Part shown: in pieces, positions 45,650-54,659 of the stretch
How positions within the stretch are numbered: the first letter of the stretch is position 1
How the letters are laid out: every line of letters starts with the position of its first letter
Assembly: GCA_030431825.1 (NCBI GenBank)
Contig: JAUIIJ010000025.1
Coordinates: 1-64,000, forward strand
Direction: 5' to 3'
DNA: 64,000 bases
DNA from: Alphaproteobacteria bacterium
GTDB taxonomy: Bacteria > Pseudomonadota > Alphaproteobacteria > Rhodobacterales > Rhodobacteraceae
Notes under the pieces: generated by a model
The model's database searches: none
Seen by the model: the letters and a program-made list of their open reading frames with translations, nothing else
Told to the model about the DNA's origin: nothing
Made by a program: the position numbers and the translations under genes

Positions 45650-47935
45650 ATGAACAAGGCAATAACCGACGGTGTCCTGCTTATGCCGCCTGCGTTCAGC
45701 AACGGTCTGGACATGTGGTCGAGCAGCAACGGTACGCCCGGATCGAACAGCTATGAAGGTGCCGCGAATGCCGCGCTGGTCGCCGCGGACCAGGATTTTG
45801 GCGGATGCCTGGAATTGCAGAAGGTCAATTCGGTGCAGATGTTGCGGTACAAGGGCGAGACGCCGCTGTTGCCGGGATGTTACCTGCAAATCCGGGCTCG
45901 CGTGAAGGCAATCGCGGGCGCTCTGCCTTCGGTGCGCATTGCCGGCTGGGCCGGCGGCGCGGGTGGCAGGCACATCAACGGCAAGATCGAGGTCGGCCCG
46001 ACTGTGGAACTGGCCACTTATGGCGATGTGGTCGAGGTGGCCGCCATCGTCGGGCCGGGTGCGCGCGGTGGCGTGGACATGGCGTGGGGATCGGAGGCGC
46101 TGTACGGGCATTTCGGTCTGGATCTGACCGGCAGCAATGGCGGCGTGGTACGGATCGACGATATCGAAATCGAGGATGTCACGCGCTTTTTCCTGCGCGA
46201 CATGATCAGCGTTGTCGACGTGCGGGATTATGGCGCCATTGGCGACGGGGTGACCGATGACTCGGATGCCTTCATTGCTGCAGATGCCGCGGCGGAGGGT
46301 CGGACGATCCTTGTTCCCGGAGGGGTGTTCTATCTGGGCGATGACGTGACCCTGAATGCGCCGGTTGCGTTCGAGGGCACCGTCACGATGCCTGTCGACA
46401 AGATGTTGTTGCTGACCAAAAGCTATGACCTGCCGACCTACATCGACGCCTTTGGCGATGAGGAACTCGCCTTTGGCAAGGCGTTTCAGGCGCTGCTGAA
46501 CAACTCCGATCACGAATCCCTGGACATGTGCGGCCGCAAGATCAGCGTGACCAGGCCCCTGGACATGCAGGCCGTCGTTCCGAACAAGACGAGCTATGCA
46601 ACCCGTCGCGTGATCCGCAACGGCCAGTTCGATGCGGTCGGCGGATCGGTCTGGGACACCGAGGTCGTCAGGTCCGAAGCGACCTATTCGGCGCGAAATG
46701 CCAGAATGCTGACCGAAGTCGCGAATATCGCAAATATCGCGGTTGGTGCGCTGGTGCAGGGTAACGGGGTCGGGCGCGAAATCTATGTCCGATCCAAGAA
46801 TGTCGCAGCCCGGGAGCTGACACTGAGCGCACCGCTTTACGACGCGCAGGGAACACAGGTCTACACGTTCTCGGATTTCAAATACATGATGGATTTCAGC
46901 GGCTTTGCCGGTCTGAGCAAGTTCGTCCTGAGCGACATCGAGTTTCAGTGCGGCCGCCACGCGAGCGGGATCCGGCTGTCTCCGACCGGCAAGGCGTTTC
47001 ACCTGCGGGATTGTTTCATCAGCCGGCCAAAGGATCGCGGCATGACCTCGATCGGAACGGGGTGTCAGGGGTTGCTGGTCGACAGGTGCCAGTTCCTGTC
47101 TTCCGAAGATCCCGAGGATGTGCCCGATCGCACGTCGATTGCGCTCAACGTCAACGCAAATGATGCCAAGCTGCGTAACAACCGGTCGACGCGGTTCAAG
47201 CACTTTGCCTTGCTGGGCGGGTCCAACAGTGTGGTGATCGGCAATCACTTCTTTCAGGGCGATGGCACGTCGGGGGGAGTGCGCACGGCCGGGCTGGTAA
47301 TCGCGGACAACTACTGCAATGCGACCATCACCGGCAATTACGTCGACAATTGCACGATCGAATGGACCAATGAGCGCGATCCCGAGCCGGATTTCGTCAG
47401 CGGATTTTCGTTTGCGGCAATGTGCATCACGGACAACATCATGCTGTGTGGCAATGTCGCCCCGTGGTTCAGCTTTATCGTGGTCAAACCGCACGGGCGC
47501 GGGCATTTTCTGAATGGGGTCACCATCAGCGGAAACAGGTTCCACAGTATCAACGGCAATATCGACCGGGTCGAACGCGTCGATACCAGTTTCTCGGACC
47601 TGGACTTTACCCTGACCAAGAAATTGACATTCGAGGCGAACGCATTTCACGGAATCGCCAAGCAGGCTGCAAATCCCATACGGCTTCAGCACGAGGCCGC
47701 CAGTGCGTCTCAGGCCTGGACGATTGGCGTCAAGGGGAACCTGCCGTTTGGCGGACGTATCCTATCGGTCGATTCGGTGATGGCGCAGGGCCCCATCCGT
47801 AATGCCGTAGGGGGCGTTACCCATGTCATGCCTTATTCCCGCTCGCAACAGGGCGCGAACGGCGATCAGCTGGCCTTGATCTGGCCGACACCGGTTCGGG
47901 GCGACGTCAGCGTGATTGCGCGAATGGATCGCTAG
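45650..47935 (+). CDS. Large right-handed beta-helix protein (pectate lyase/GH28-related)
   Basis: This 761-aa protein starts at ATG 45650 with aaaggga upstream. Residues 1-180 look like a beta-sandwich (LLPGCYLQIRARVKAIAG). The pectate-lyase superfamily entry motif VVDVRDYGAIGDGVTDDSDA is near residue 186. A long parallel beta-helix follows, with recurring N-x-F/I turns such as GNHFFQGDG, ITGNYVDNCTI and VTISGNRFHSI. No signal peptide is visible. Such folds cut or bind polysaccharides, or act as phage-type spikes; no phage genes are near. An exopolysaccharide role is only a guess. Confidence 0.75.
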   Translation: MNKAITDGVLLMPPAFSNGLDMWSSSNGTPGSNSYEGAANAALVAADQDFGGCLELQKVNSVQMLRYKGETPLLPGCYLQIRARVKAIAGALPSVRIAGWAGGAGGRHINGKIEVGPTVELATYGDVVEVAAIVGPGARGGVDMAWGSEALYGHFGLDLTGSNGGVVRIDDIEIEDVTRFFLRDMISVVDVRDYGAIGDGVTDDSDAFIAADAAAEGRTILVPGGVFYLGDDVTLNAPVAFEGTVTMPVDKMLLLTKSYDLPTYIDAFGDEELAFGKAFQALLNNSDHESLDMCGRKISVTRPLDMQAVVPNKTSYATRRVIRNGQFDAVGGSVWDTEVVRSEATYSARNARMLTEVANIANIAVGALVQGNGVGREIYVRSKNVAARELTLSAPLYDAQGTQVYTFSDFKYMMDFSGFAGLSKFVLSDIEFQCGRHASGIRLSPTGKAFHLRDCFISRPKDRGMTSIGTGCQGLLVDRCQFLSSEDPEDVPDRTSIALNVNANDAKLRNNRSTRFKHFALLGGSNSVVIGNHFFQGDGTSGGVRTAGLVIADNYCNATITGNYVDNCTIEWTNERDPEPDFVSGFSFAAMCITDNIMLCGNVAPWFSFIVVKPHGRGHFLNGVTISGNRFHSINGNIDRVERVDTSFSDLDFTLTKKLTFEANAFHGIAKQAANPIRLQHEAASASQAWTIGVKGNLPFGGRILSVDSVMAQGPIRNAVGGVTHVMPYSRSQQGANGDQLALIWPTPVRGDVSVIARMDR

Positions 47936-48012
47936 CGGCCCTGCGCCAGGCCGGATCGCGGCAGGTTCGATATCTGCGGGGGTCAGTGTGGCAGCTTTGC
48001 CAAGACCTTCAT

Positions 48013-48030
48013 TCAGGTGTCGACGCCTGA
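48013..48030 (+). repeat. 18-bp near-perfect palindrome
   Basis: TCAGGTGTCGACGCCTGA is symmetric except one T/G pair, which would be a wobble in RNA. It lies 78 nt after the beta-helix gene. It could be an operator or a 3' RNA hairpin. The surrounding 312-bp gap (47936-48247) otherwise holds only the terminator that follows. Confidence 0.4.
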
Positions 48031-48065
48031 CGCGGAAATCGATGAGTGAAATGCCAGGCTTTGGG

Positions 48066-48096
48066 ATGGTCGCGCAGTCAATGCGCGGCCATTTTC
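48066..48096 (+). terminator. Likely intrinsic terminator of the beta-helix gene
   Basis: The arms atggtcgcgca / tgcgcggccat pair over 11 bases with one G-U, loop gtcaa, and are followed by ttttc. It lies about 130 nt after the stop codon. Confidence 0.6.
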
Positions 48097-48247
48097 CGTT
48101 GCGCGGGCGAGGGTCGATCAGGAAAGCTTGCCGTCGCTTGCAATACCCGGCGCGGACAGATCGAAGATCAGAGCTATCGCACTAAGTTCCAGGGAGAGGC
48201 GGTGTAGCATTGGGGCTGCAATCTGGCGCAAGTGCCGTCATGGCTGC

Positions 48248-48913
48248 TCAGAAACTGCGCCAGATGTTGAAGGTGAGGCCAATGGTCTTCTGCGTCGTGG
48301 ATCGCCCCTCAATGCCGAGTACCCAGGTGCTCTTGCCGACATCGAACATGATACCCGGCGTGAAGGACCAGCTGAAGGGCTGATCGGCCACATAGGCGGT
48401 TTCGAGTTTGAGCAGGGGGCGGATACGCGGACCCGAGGACAGGCCAGCCACAAGATCAAGCTTCAGGCCTGGGTCTGGCAGCGCGCTGCGAACCTCGTAG
48501 GCAAGCTCCGCCCCCATCCATCCGTTTCCCCAGCGGCTCTCGAACCCGCGCCCGACGGCAAGCGTCGCCTTGTACATCGGGAACCACTGCATCTGCTGGC
48601 GGTGTTTGCCAACGCCGATTTCGACCGCATAGCGCATGCGTTTTTCGGTGTTGCCGATGGGAAAGCGGGCGAAGAGCAGCGCATGTGCCGCCTTGGCGCG
48701 CACGTCGTTGACGTCCACCCCGAGCGTCATCCGGGGGAACAACCCGTATTCCGCATAGAACTTGGTCTCGTAATCGGGGAGCGTGACCCTGTTGCCCCGA
48801 ATTGTGGTGCCGAAGGACAGGAACGTCCGCTTGTGTTCGCGCAGCCAGGCTCCGGCGTGAACCGGGTGGACGCAAACCATGCCAACCAAAAACGCTGCAA
48901 TCGCGAACCGCAT
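48248..48913 (-). CDS. Exported beta-barrel-like protein of unknown function
   Basis: This protein is 221 aa from ATG 48913 with a signal peptide (MRFAIAAFLVGMVCVHPVHA). The mature part alternates polar and hydrophobic residues in strand-like stretches (TKFYAEYGLFPRMTLGVDVN, MRYAVEIGVGKHRQQMQWFP, KLDLVAGLSSGPRIRPLLKLE). It ends IGLTFNIWRSF, a terminal aromatic as in outer-membrane barrels. The ATG is preferred over one 30 bases upstream. A perfect TTAA-N7-TTAA site stands 37 bases before the start. Confidence 0.65.
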   Translation of the reverse strand: MRFAIAAFLVGMVCVHPVHAGAWLREHKRTFLSFGTTIRGNRVTLPDYETKFYAEYGLFPRMTLGVDVNDVRAKAAHALLFARFPIGNTEKRMRYAVEIGVGKHRQQMQWFPMYKATLAVGRGFESRWGNGWMGAELAYEVRSALPDPGLKLDLVAGLSSGPRIRPLLKLETAYVADQPFSWSFTPGIMFDVGKSTWVLGIEGRSTTQKTIGLTFNIWRSF

Positions 48914-48949
48914 CGCGCACCCTCCGCAGGCCAGCATCGGCAAGCTTGG

Positions 48950-48964
48950 TTAACAGCGGTTTAA
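48950..48964 (-). promoter_or_regulatory. CtrA-type binding site
   Basis: TTAA-CAGCGGT-TTAA matches the CtrA consensus TTAA-N7-TTAA exactly and reads as such on both strands. It lies 37 nt upstream of the barrel-like gene. CtrA is the alphaproteobacterial cell-cycle and motility response regulator. Confidence 0.55.
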
Positions 48965-49017
48965 CCGGAGGCGGATCCGCGTTGGCGCAAGGTGAGGTCA
49001 AAGGTCAGGGGCACAAG

Positions 49018-49046
49018 TAAAAGACCCCGCGCAAGCGGGGCCTTTT
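49018..49046 (-). terminator. Intrinsic terminator of the nucleoside transporter operon
   Basis: The stem ccccgc / gcgggg with a 4-nt loop is flanked by T-rich tails on both strands (tcttttac on the minus strand). It lies 24 nt after the stop of the binding-protein gene. Confidence 0.8.
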
Positions 49047-49069
49047 GTCATTTGGAACAGGTGTCGCGA

Positions 49070-50143
49070 TTATTGCGGAATGTCGCCTTCGATGCCTTCG
49101 ACATAGAAATTCATGCCGGCCAGCGTGCCGTCATCGGCGGTTTCACCCTCGGCCAGCCAGGCACTGCCGTCCTGCTTGTTCAGTGGTCCGGTGAAAGGAT
49201 GATGTTCGCCCGATGCGATTGCCTCCTTGAGCGCGAGCGCCTCGGCCTTGACTTCGGCGGGCACCGCATCGGTGATCTCGCCAATTCCGACCATGCCTTC
49301 GGCGATTCCGTCCCACGTGTTCACGGTTTCCCATGTTCCGTCCATCACTGCCTTGGTGCGGGCGATGTAGTAGGGGGCCCAGTTGTCGATGATCGAGCTG
49401 ACCCGAGGGGACGGGGCGTATTCGCTCATGTCCGAGGCCTGACCGAAAGTGATGACGTTGCCGGCGGCCTTGGCGGCGGCTTGCGGTGCGGTGGAATCCG
49501 TGTGTTGCAGGATCACGTCCGCCCCCTGTTCGATCAGGACCTTGGCGGCATCCGCTTCCTTGGCCGGATCGAACCATGTGTAGGCCCAGACGATCTTGAA
49601 CTGGACATCGGGATTGACCTTCTTGGCGTGGATATAGGCCGAGTTGATGCCCCGGATCACTTCGGGGATCGGGTAGGAGCCGATATAGCCGACGACGTTG
49701 GACTTGGTCATGCTGCCCGCGATATGGCCCTGCACCGCACGGCCTTCGTAGAAGCGGGCGGAATAGACCGAGACATTGGGCGCTGTCTTGTAGCCGGTCG
49801 CATGCTCGAATTTCACGTTCGGGAATTTCTTGGCGACGTTGATCGTCTGGTCCATGTAACCAAATGACGTGGCAAAGATCAGGTCGGCGCCGTTCAGCGC
49901 CATCTGCGTCATGACGCGTTCGGCATCCGGTCCTTCGGGCACGGATTCGACATAGGTGGTTTCCACCTTGTCGCCGAATTCGGCCACGACCGCCTGCCGG
50001 CCCTTGTCGTGTTCATAGGTCCAGCCGCCGTCGCCGACCGGCCCGACATAGACAAAGCCGATCTTGGTCTTGTCCTGCGCCATCGCGCCGGATGCCAGAC
50101 CCAGCACCATCGCGGCGCTGGCAAGAAGTGTGGTGAGTTTCAT
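49070..50143 (-). CDS. BMP family nucleoside-binding protein
   Basis: This 357-aa protein has a signal peptide ending SGAMAQ. The Bmp/PnrA fold starts IGFVYVGPVGDGGWTYEHDK and has GADLIFATSFGYMDQTINVA and IGSYPIPEVIRGINSAYIHA. Family members bind purine nucleosides for ABC import. No lipobox cysteine is seen, so it should be free in the periplasm. Two permeases, an ATPase and xdhCBA precede it on the same strand. ATG 50143 was chosen at the signal peptide. Confidence 0.9.
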   Translation of the reverse strand: MKLTTLLASAAMVLGLASGAMAQDKTKIGFVYVGPVGDGGWTYEHDKGRQAVVAEFGDKVETTYVESVPEGPDAERVMTQMALNGADLIFATSFGYMDQTINVAKKFPNVKFEHATGYKTAPNVSVYSARFYEGRAVQGHIAGSMTKSNVVGYIGSYPIPEVIRGINSAYIHAKKVNPDVQFKIVWAYTWFDPAKEADAAKVLIEQGADVILQHTDSTAPQAAAKAAGNVITFGQASDMSEYAPSPRVSSIIDNWAPYYIARTKAVMDGTWETVNTWDGIAEGMVGIGEITDAVPAEVKAEALALKEAIASGEHHPFTGPLNKQDGSAWLAEGETADDGTLAGMNFYVEGIEGDIPQ

Positions 50144-50174
50144 CAGGTTCCCCCAGGTTGGTTTTGTTGGCCGC

Positions 50175-51095
50175 TCAGTGAGAGGCATGGAAGGTTCTGC
50201 CCAGCGATGCCGGTGCGTTGCTTTTGTCTTTTGACAGGATCACCAGCACAAGAATTGTGATGAGATAGGGCGACATTGCCAGATACTCGACCGGAATGGC
50301 AACGCCTGCTGCCTGAAGGTTGAGTTGCAGTACGGTAATTCCGCCAAACAGATAGGCACCCAGCAGGACGCGCCAGGGCTTCCAGCTCGCGAAGACCACC
50401 AGCGCCAGCGCGATCCAGCCGACACCGGCGGTCATGCCCTCGGTCCATTGGGGGACACGCACGAGGCTGATATAGGCACCGCCCAGCCCGGCGCAGGCGC
50501 CCCCGAACAGGATGGCGAGGATGCGGATACGCACCACCTTGTAGCCAAGCGCATGGGCGGCATCGTGGCTTTCCCCGACCGCGCGCAGGATCAGCCCGGC
50601 GCGGGTGAATTTCAGTGTCGCCCAGACCACCGCCACGAGCGCGATTCCCAGATACAGCACGATGTCGTGGTTGAAGAGCATCGGACCGATGACCGGTATG
50701 TCGCCGAGCAGCGGTATATCGAGCCGGCCCGTCGGGGGCGGTTTGATTCCCACATAGTTCTGGCCCATCAGCGCGCTGAGGCCCAGACCGAAGAGGGTAA
50801 GCGCCAGCCCGGATGCCACCTGGTTCGCGAGAGCCACCTGCGTCAGCAGGACGAACAGCAGTGACAGGGCGGCTCCTCCGATGGCGGCTGCGACAAAGCC
50901 GAGAAAGGGCGAGCCGGTTTCCACGGCAACGGCAAAGCCGCTGATCGCTCCGACGATCATCATGCCCTCGACCCCGAGGTTCAGGACACCGGATTTTTCG
51001 GCGACAAGTTCGCCGATGCCGGCCAGAAGGATCGGGGTGGCCGCCACCATCAGCGAGGCGATCAGCAGAACGGGATTGATTGCAGACAGGTCCAT
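50175..51095 (-). CDS. Nucleoside ABC transporter permease (second subunit)
   Basis: This 306-aa inner-membrane permease of the BPD_transp_2 type has eight or nine helices. Motifs include VAEKSGVLNLGVEGMMIVGA near residue 30-50 and ILAILFGGACAGLGGAYISL, the EAA-like coupling region of carbohydrate/nucleoside importers. It follows the larger permease gene with no gap (ends at 51097). Confidence 0.9.
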   Translation of the reverse strand: MDLSAINPVLLIASLMVAATPILLAGIGELVAEKSGVLNLGVEGMMIVGAISGFAVAVETGSPFLGFVAAAIGGAALSLLFVLLTQVALANQVASGLALTLFGLGLSALMGQNYVGIKPPPTGRLDIPLLGDIPVIGPMLFNHDIVLYLGIALVAVVWATLKFTRAGLILRAVGESHDAAHALGYKVVRIRILAILFGGACAGLGGAYISLVRVPQWTEGMTAGVGWIALALVVFASWKPWRVLLGAYLFGGITVLQLNLQAAGVAIPVEYLAMSPYLITILVLVILSKDKSNAPASLGRTFHASH

Positions 51096-51096
51096 A

Positions 51097-52176
51097 TCAG
51101 GCCACCTCGCTCTTGCGCAGTCGGATGCGGTAATTGGTCAGGATGTCCAGAGCCAGCAGAAAGAACAGCAGCATGCCCTGGAACACCTGGATTGCGGCGG
51201 CAGGCAGGCCAAGCTGGGACTGCGCGATTTCGCCACCGATATAGGTCAGCGCCATGAGCCCTCCGGCGAGCAGGATGCCCAGCGGGTGCAGCCGGCCGAG
51301 AAACGCGACGATGATCGCGGTAAAGCCATAGCCGACGTTGAAATCGATGGTGATCTGGCCCGCGGGTCCGGCCACCTCGAACAGCCCGGCCAGCCCGGCC
51401 AGGGCACCGGATGTGCCAAGACAGAACAGGATCAGCCGCGCGGGCTTGACCCCGGCAAACCGCGCCGCGCGCGGGGCCTCGCCGGTCAGACGGATGTGAA
51501 AGCCGAGCATGTGACGGTTGAGCAGCACATAGGCAAAGATCACTGCGATAAAGGCAAAGACGACGCCCCAGTGCATGCCGACATCCTGATTGATCCAGCT
51601 TGTCGCGCTGGCATATTCATTCAGGTTCCGGCTGCCCGGAAAGCCAAAGCCCTGCGGATTTTTCAGCAGTCCCAGCGACATCGAGGCCAGCATCTGTTCC
51701 GCGACATAGACCAGCATCAGCGATACCAGGATCTCGTTGGTGCCGAACCGCACCTTGAGCAGTGCCGGGATCATCGCCCAGGCCCAACCGCCCACGGCGC
51801 CGCCAAGGATCATCAGCGGAAACACGATGATCGAGTCCATCGGGTAGAAGGCGAGGCCGACACCGGCGCCGACAATCGCGCCCATGATGTACTGCCCCTC
51901 GGCCCCGATATTCCAGATCCCGGCCCGGAAACCGAGCGACAGGCCAATCGCGATCAGCACCAGCGGTGCCCCTTTGACCAGCAGTTGCGGGCGATAGTAG
52001 AACGCAAATTCACCGAACAGCGGATCCCAGAAAATGGTGCGGATGGCTTCGACCGGGTTCTTGCCGAGCACGGCAAACAGCACGCCGCCGAAGAACATGG
52101 TGGCCAGGACCGCGATCAGCGGCGTCGCAATCGACCAGTTGCGGGACGGCTGCGGTCTTTTTTCCAGCACGATCAT
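51097..52176 (-). CDS. Nucleoside ABC transporter permease (first subunit)
   Basis: This 359-aa permease has motifs SLGFRAGIWNIGAEGQYIMG and FLGRLHPLGILLAGGLMALT, plus an N-terminal helix (LIAVLATMFFGGVLFAVLG) like YufP. It pairs with the 306-aa permease and the double ATPase to form a BMP-type importer. It starts 34 nt after the ATPase stop. Confidence 0.9.
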   Translation of the reverse strand: MIVLEKRPQPSRNWSIATPLIAVLATMFFGGVLFAVLGKNPVEAIRTIFWDPLFGEFAFYYRPQLLVKGAPLVLIAIGLSLGFRAGIWNIGAEGQYIMGAIVGAGVGLAFYPMDSIIVFPLMILGGAVGGWAWAMIPALLKVRFGTNEILVSLMLVYVAEQMLASMSLGLLKNPQGFGFPGSRNLNEYASATSWINQDVGMHWGVVFAFIAVIFAYVLLNRHMLGFHIRLTGEAPRAARFAGVKPARLILFCLGTSGALAGLAGLFEVAGPAGQITIDFNVGYGFTAIIVAFLGRLHPLGILLAGGLMALTYIGGEIAQSQLGLPAAAIQVFQGMLLFFLLALDILTNYRIRLRKSEVA

Positions 52177-52209
52177 GCGCCTCTCTCCGGTTTTGTGGGC
52201 TGTACTGGC

Positions 52210-53727
52210 TCAGACATGGGCCACCTCCATTCCGTGTGCGCCGCCCATCATCAGGCCGATTTCGTCTATGGTCAGGCCAGCCGTGTCGCGCGGCGTGCTC
52301 AGGCGGCCTTCGTTCAGAGCGGCGAAGCGGTCGCTGATTTCCATGAGTTCATCCAGATCCTGGCTGATGCAGACCACCGCCGCGCCGTTCGCGGCGAGAT
52401 CGAGGATCGATTGCCGGATTGCGGCGGCGGCGCTGGCGTCCACGCCCCAGGTCGGCTGGTTCACCACCAGCACGTCCGGGCGCTGCAGCACCTCGCGGCC
52501 GATCACGAATTTCTGCAGGTTTCCCCCCGACAACGATCGTGCCGCGTTGTCCGGGCCGGGCGTGCGCACGTCGAAATCGGTGATGATCCGTTTTGCAAAA
52601 TTCTCGGCATCGCGCCATTTCAGGAAACCGTTGCTTACCAGGTTCTCGCGTACCGATCCGGTCAGCATGGCGTTTTCCGTCAGGCTCATGTCCGGGGCCG
52701 CGGCGTGGCCCAGCCGTTCCTCGGGCGCGGTCAGCAGGCCCAGCCGCCGCCGCGCGGTCGGGCCCAGGTCACCCACCGGTCGTCCGGCCAGCTTGACCGC
52801 GTCCGCGGCAGTCGTCACTTCGCCCGAAAGCACCGACAGCAGTTCGTCCTGCCCGTTGCCCGCAACGCCGCCAATGCCCAGAACCTCACCCTGACGGACG
52901 GTCATGTGGATGTTCCTGAGCGCCGTGCCGAAATCCGAGGGCGATGGCACCGACAGCCCGCTGATGTCCAGCGCGACCTCGCCAAGCTCGCGGCCCGCGC
53001 GTTCCGGCGGTTTCAGCGCGCTGCCGACCATCAGTTCGGCCATGTCGCGCGCGCTGGTTTCGGCGGGGATGCACTCGCCGACATTTTCGCCCAGCCGCAG
53101 CACCGTGGCGTGATCGCACAGGGTGCGGATCTCTTCGAGCTTGTGGCTGATATAGAGGATCGCCGTGCCCTCGGATTTCAGCTTGCGCAGGGTCTGGAAC
53201 AGGATGTCCACCTCTTGCGGCGTCAGCACGCTGGTCGGTTCGTCCATGATCAGGAGCTTGGGGTCCTGCAGCAGGCAGCGGATGATCTCGACCCTCTGGC
53301 GTTCACCGGCCGAGAGATCGCCCACCGTGCGATAGGGATCGAGTGGCAGCCCGTAGGTTTCGGAAACGTCGCGGATACGCGCCGCAAGATCCCGCATGGC
53401 CGGCGGGCTTTCCATGCCAAGCGCGATGTTCTCTGCCACGTTCAGCGCATCGAACAGCGAAAAATGCTGAAAAACCATTGCGATGCCATCCGCCCGCGCG
53501 GCGCGGGGTTCCGGCGGCGCATAGGTCCGGCCATTGAGCAGCATGGTGCCGCTGTCGGGTTTCACCAACCCGTAGATCATCTTGACCAGCGTCGATTTCC
53601 CGGCACCGTTTTCGCCCAGCAGGGCGTGGACCTGCCCGACGCCGATGTCGAAGGACACGTTGTTGTTGGCGATCACGCCGGGATAGGCCTTGGTCAGACC
53701 CTGAAGGCTCAGAAGGGGAACTGTCAC
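52210..53727 (-). CDS. Nucleoside ABC transporter, tandem ATPase
   Basis: This protein is 505 aa from GTG 53727. The first domain has ALLGENGAGKSTLVKMIYGL, LSAGERQRVEIIRCLL and LLIMDEPTSVLTPQEV. The second has a degenerate Walker A (GIGGVAGNGQDELL), RSLSGGNLQKFVIGREV and VNQPTWGVDASA. One active and one degenerate site is the rule for RbsA/YufO-type proteins. The GTG overlaps the xdhC stop by 4 nt, coupling the transporter to xanthine dehydrogenase. Confidence 0.92.
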   Translation of the reverse strand: MTVPLLSLQGLTKAYPGVIANNNVSFDIGVGQVHALLGENGAGKSTLVKMIYGLVKPDSGTMLLNGRTYAPPEPRAARADGIAMVFQHFSLFDALNVAENIALGMESPPAMRDLAARIRDVSETYGLPLDPYRTVGDLSAGERQRVEIIRCLLQDPKLLIMDEPTSVLTPQEVDILFQTLRKLKSEGTAILYISHKLEEIRTLCDHATVLRLGENVGECIPAETSARDMAELMVGSALKPPERAGRELGEVALDISGLSVPSPSDFGTALRNIHMTVRQGEVLGIGGVAGNGQDELLSVLSGEVTTAADAVKLAGRPVGDLGPTARRRLGLLTAPEERLGHAAAPDMSLTENAMLTGSVRENLVSNGFLKWRDAENFAKRIITDFDVRTPGPDNAARSLSGGNLQKFVIGREVLQRPDVLVVNQPTWGVDASAAAAIRQSILDLAANGAAVVCISQDLDELMEISDRFAALNEGRLSTPRDTAGLTIDEIGLMMGGAHGMEVAHV

Positions 53728-54659
53728 GCGCTCACATCCTTTTTGGCATGTCTTGTTTGGTCGGGCCGCATCAGAGCCGCCGCGACGCCGATGGCAATCA
53801 TCTGCGGGTGCTTGCCCAGCGACGGATCGCCGATCGGGCAGGTGATGTCGGCAATACGCCCGCCGGCATGGCCCAGGGCCGCCAGCCGCGACCGGAACCG
53901 CGCCCATTTGGTTTTCGATCCGATCAGCCCGGCAAAGGCAAATTCATGTCCCAGCAGCTGATGACACAACTCGAGATCGAGCGTGTGCGAATAGGTCAGG
54001 ATCAGGTGCTCGGCATCCGTCGGGGCATGAGGCACAAGTGCGGCGGGCCTGGCGGCGGGTACGCTTGTCACGCCCGGCGCGAGGGTCTCGGGGAACCGGT
54101 TCTCGGCGGTGTCGACCCAGGTGATTGCAAGGTCCGGCAGCGGGGCCAGTACCTGCACCAGCGCCCGCCCCACGTGACCGGCGCCCCATATCCAGATCGG
54201 GCGCGTGGGCCGATGGACCGGTTCGATCATCCAGCCATCCAGCAGTTGCGGCGCGGGCGCCATGCCCTGCGCACGTGCGCCGGCCAAGACGCGGCGGACC
54301 GACATCGGCATGATTGCCGGACCATCGGTGGCGCGCGCGATCACGTCCGCGTCAAGCGCGGCAAGAGCGGCGGCGTCGTAGACCTCGGTCAACAGGGTCA
54401 CCGCGCCGCCACAGCATTGGCCGAGATCGGGGCCAAGTGCGTGATGGCTCAGCCCCGTGCGGGGCGTGCTGCGGGCGGCCTCGGCGGCCTGGAATTCAAG
54501 TGTTCCACCGCCGATCGTGCCGGATTGCCCTGTCTTCCAGACCAGCATCGCGGCGCCGACTTCGCGTGGGGACGATCCGCGTATCGCGGCGATCACCACC
54601 CGCGTCACGCGACCATGCGCGGCCACGGCGGCGCGTAACTCCTCCAGATCAAATCCCAT
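53724..54659 (-). CDS. xdhC: Xanthine dehydrogenase accessory protein XdhC
   Basis: XdhC (311 aa) binds molybdenum cofactor, helps its sulfuration and inserts it into XdhB. The N-terminal XdhC/CoxI domain has AAIRGSSPREVGAAMLV, GTIGGGTLEFQAAE and HALGPDLGQCCGGAVTLLTE with the conserved Cys pair. A Rossmann domain follows (PIWIWGAGHVGRALVQVLAP). Its start lies inside xdhB (11-nt overlap). Confidence 0.93.
   Translation of the reverse strand: MGFDLEELRAAVAAHGRVTRVVIAAIRGSSPREVGAAMLVWKTGQSGTIGGGTLEFQAAEAARSTPRTGLSHHALGPDLGQCCGGAVTLLTEVYDAAALAALDADVIARATDGPAIMPMSVRRVLAGARAQGMAPAPQLLDGWMIEPVHRPTRPIWIWGAGHVGRALVQVLAPLPDLAITWVDTAENRFPETLAPGVTSVPAARPAALVPHAPTDAEHLILTYSHTLDLELCHQLLGHEFAFAGLIGSKTKWARFRSRLAALGHAGGRIADITCPIGDPSLGKHPQMIAIGVAAALMRPDQTRHAKKDVSA

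Noticed and set aside
43660..45729. A 689-codon open frame antisense to ettA
   Set aside because: ettA is certain from its ABC motifs; the reverse frame has no recognisable domain.
47961..47977. A tRNA-like T arm (gcagg-ttcgata-tctgc)
   Set aside because: No matching acceptor stem, D arm or anticodon arm occurs upstream, so this is chance.
50881..53961. A 1026-codon open frame on the plus strand
   Set aside because: It runs antisense to the nucleoside permeases and ATPase, which have clear motifs, and shows a His/Arg/Gln-rich composition typical of a GC-rich shadow.
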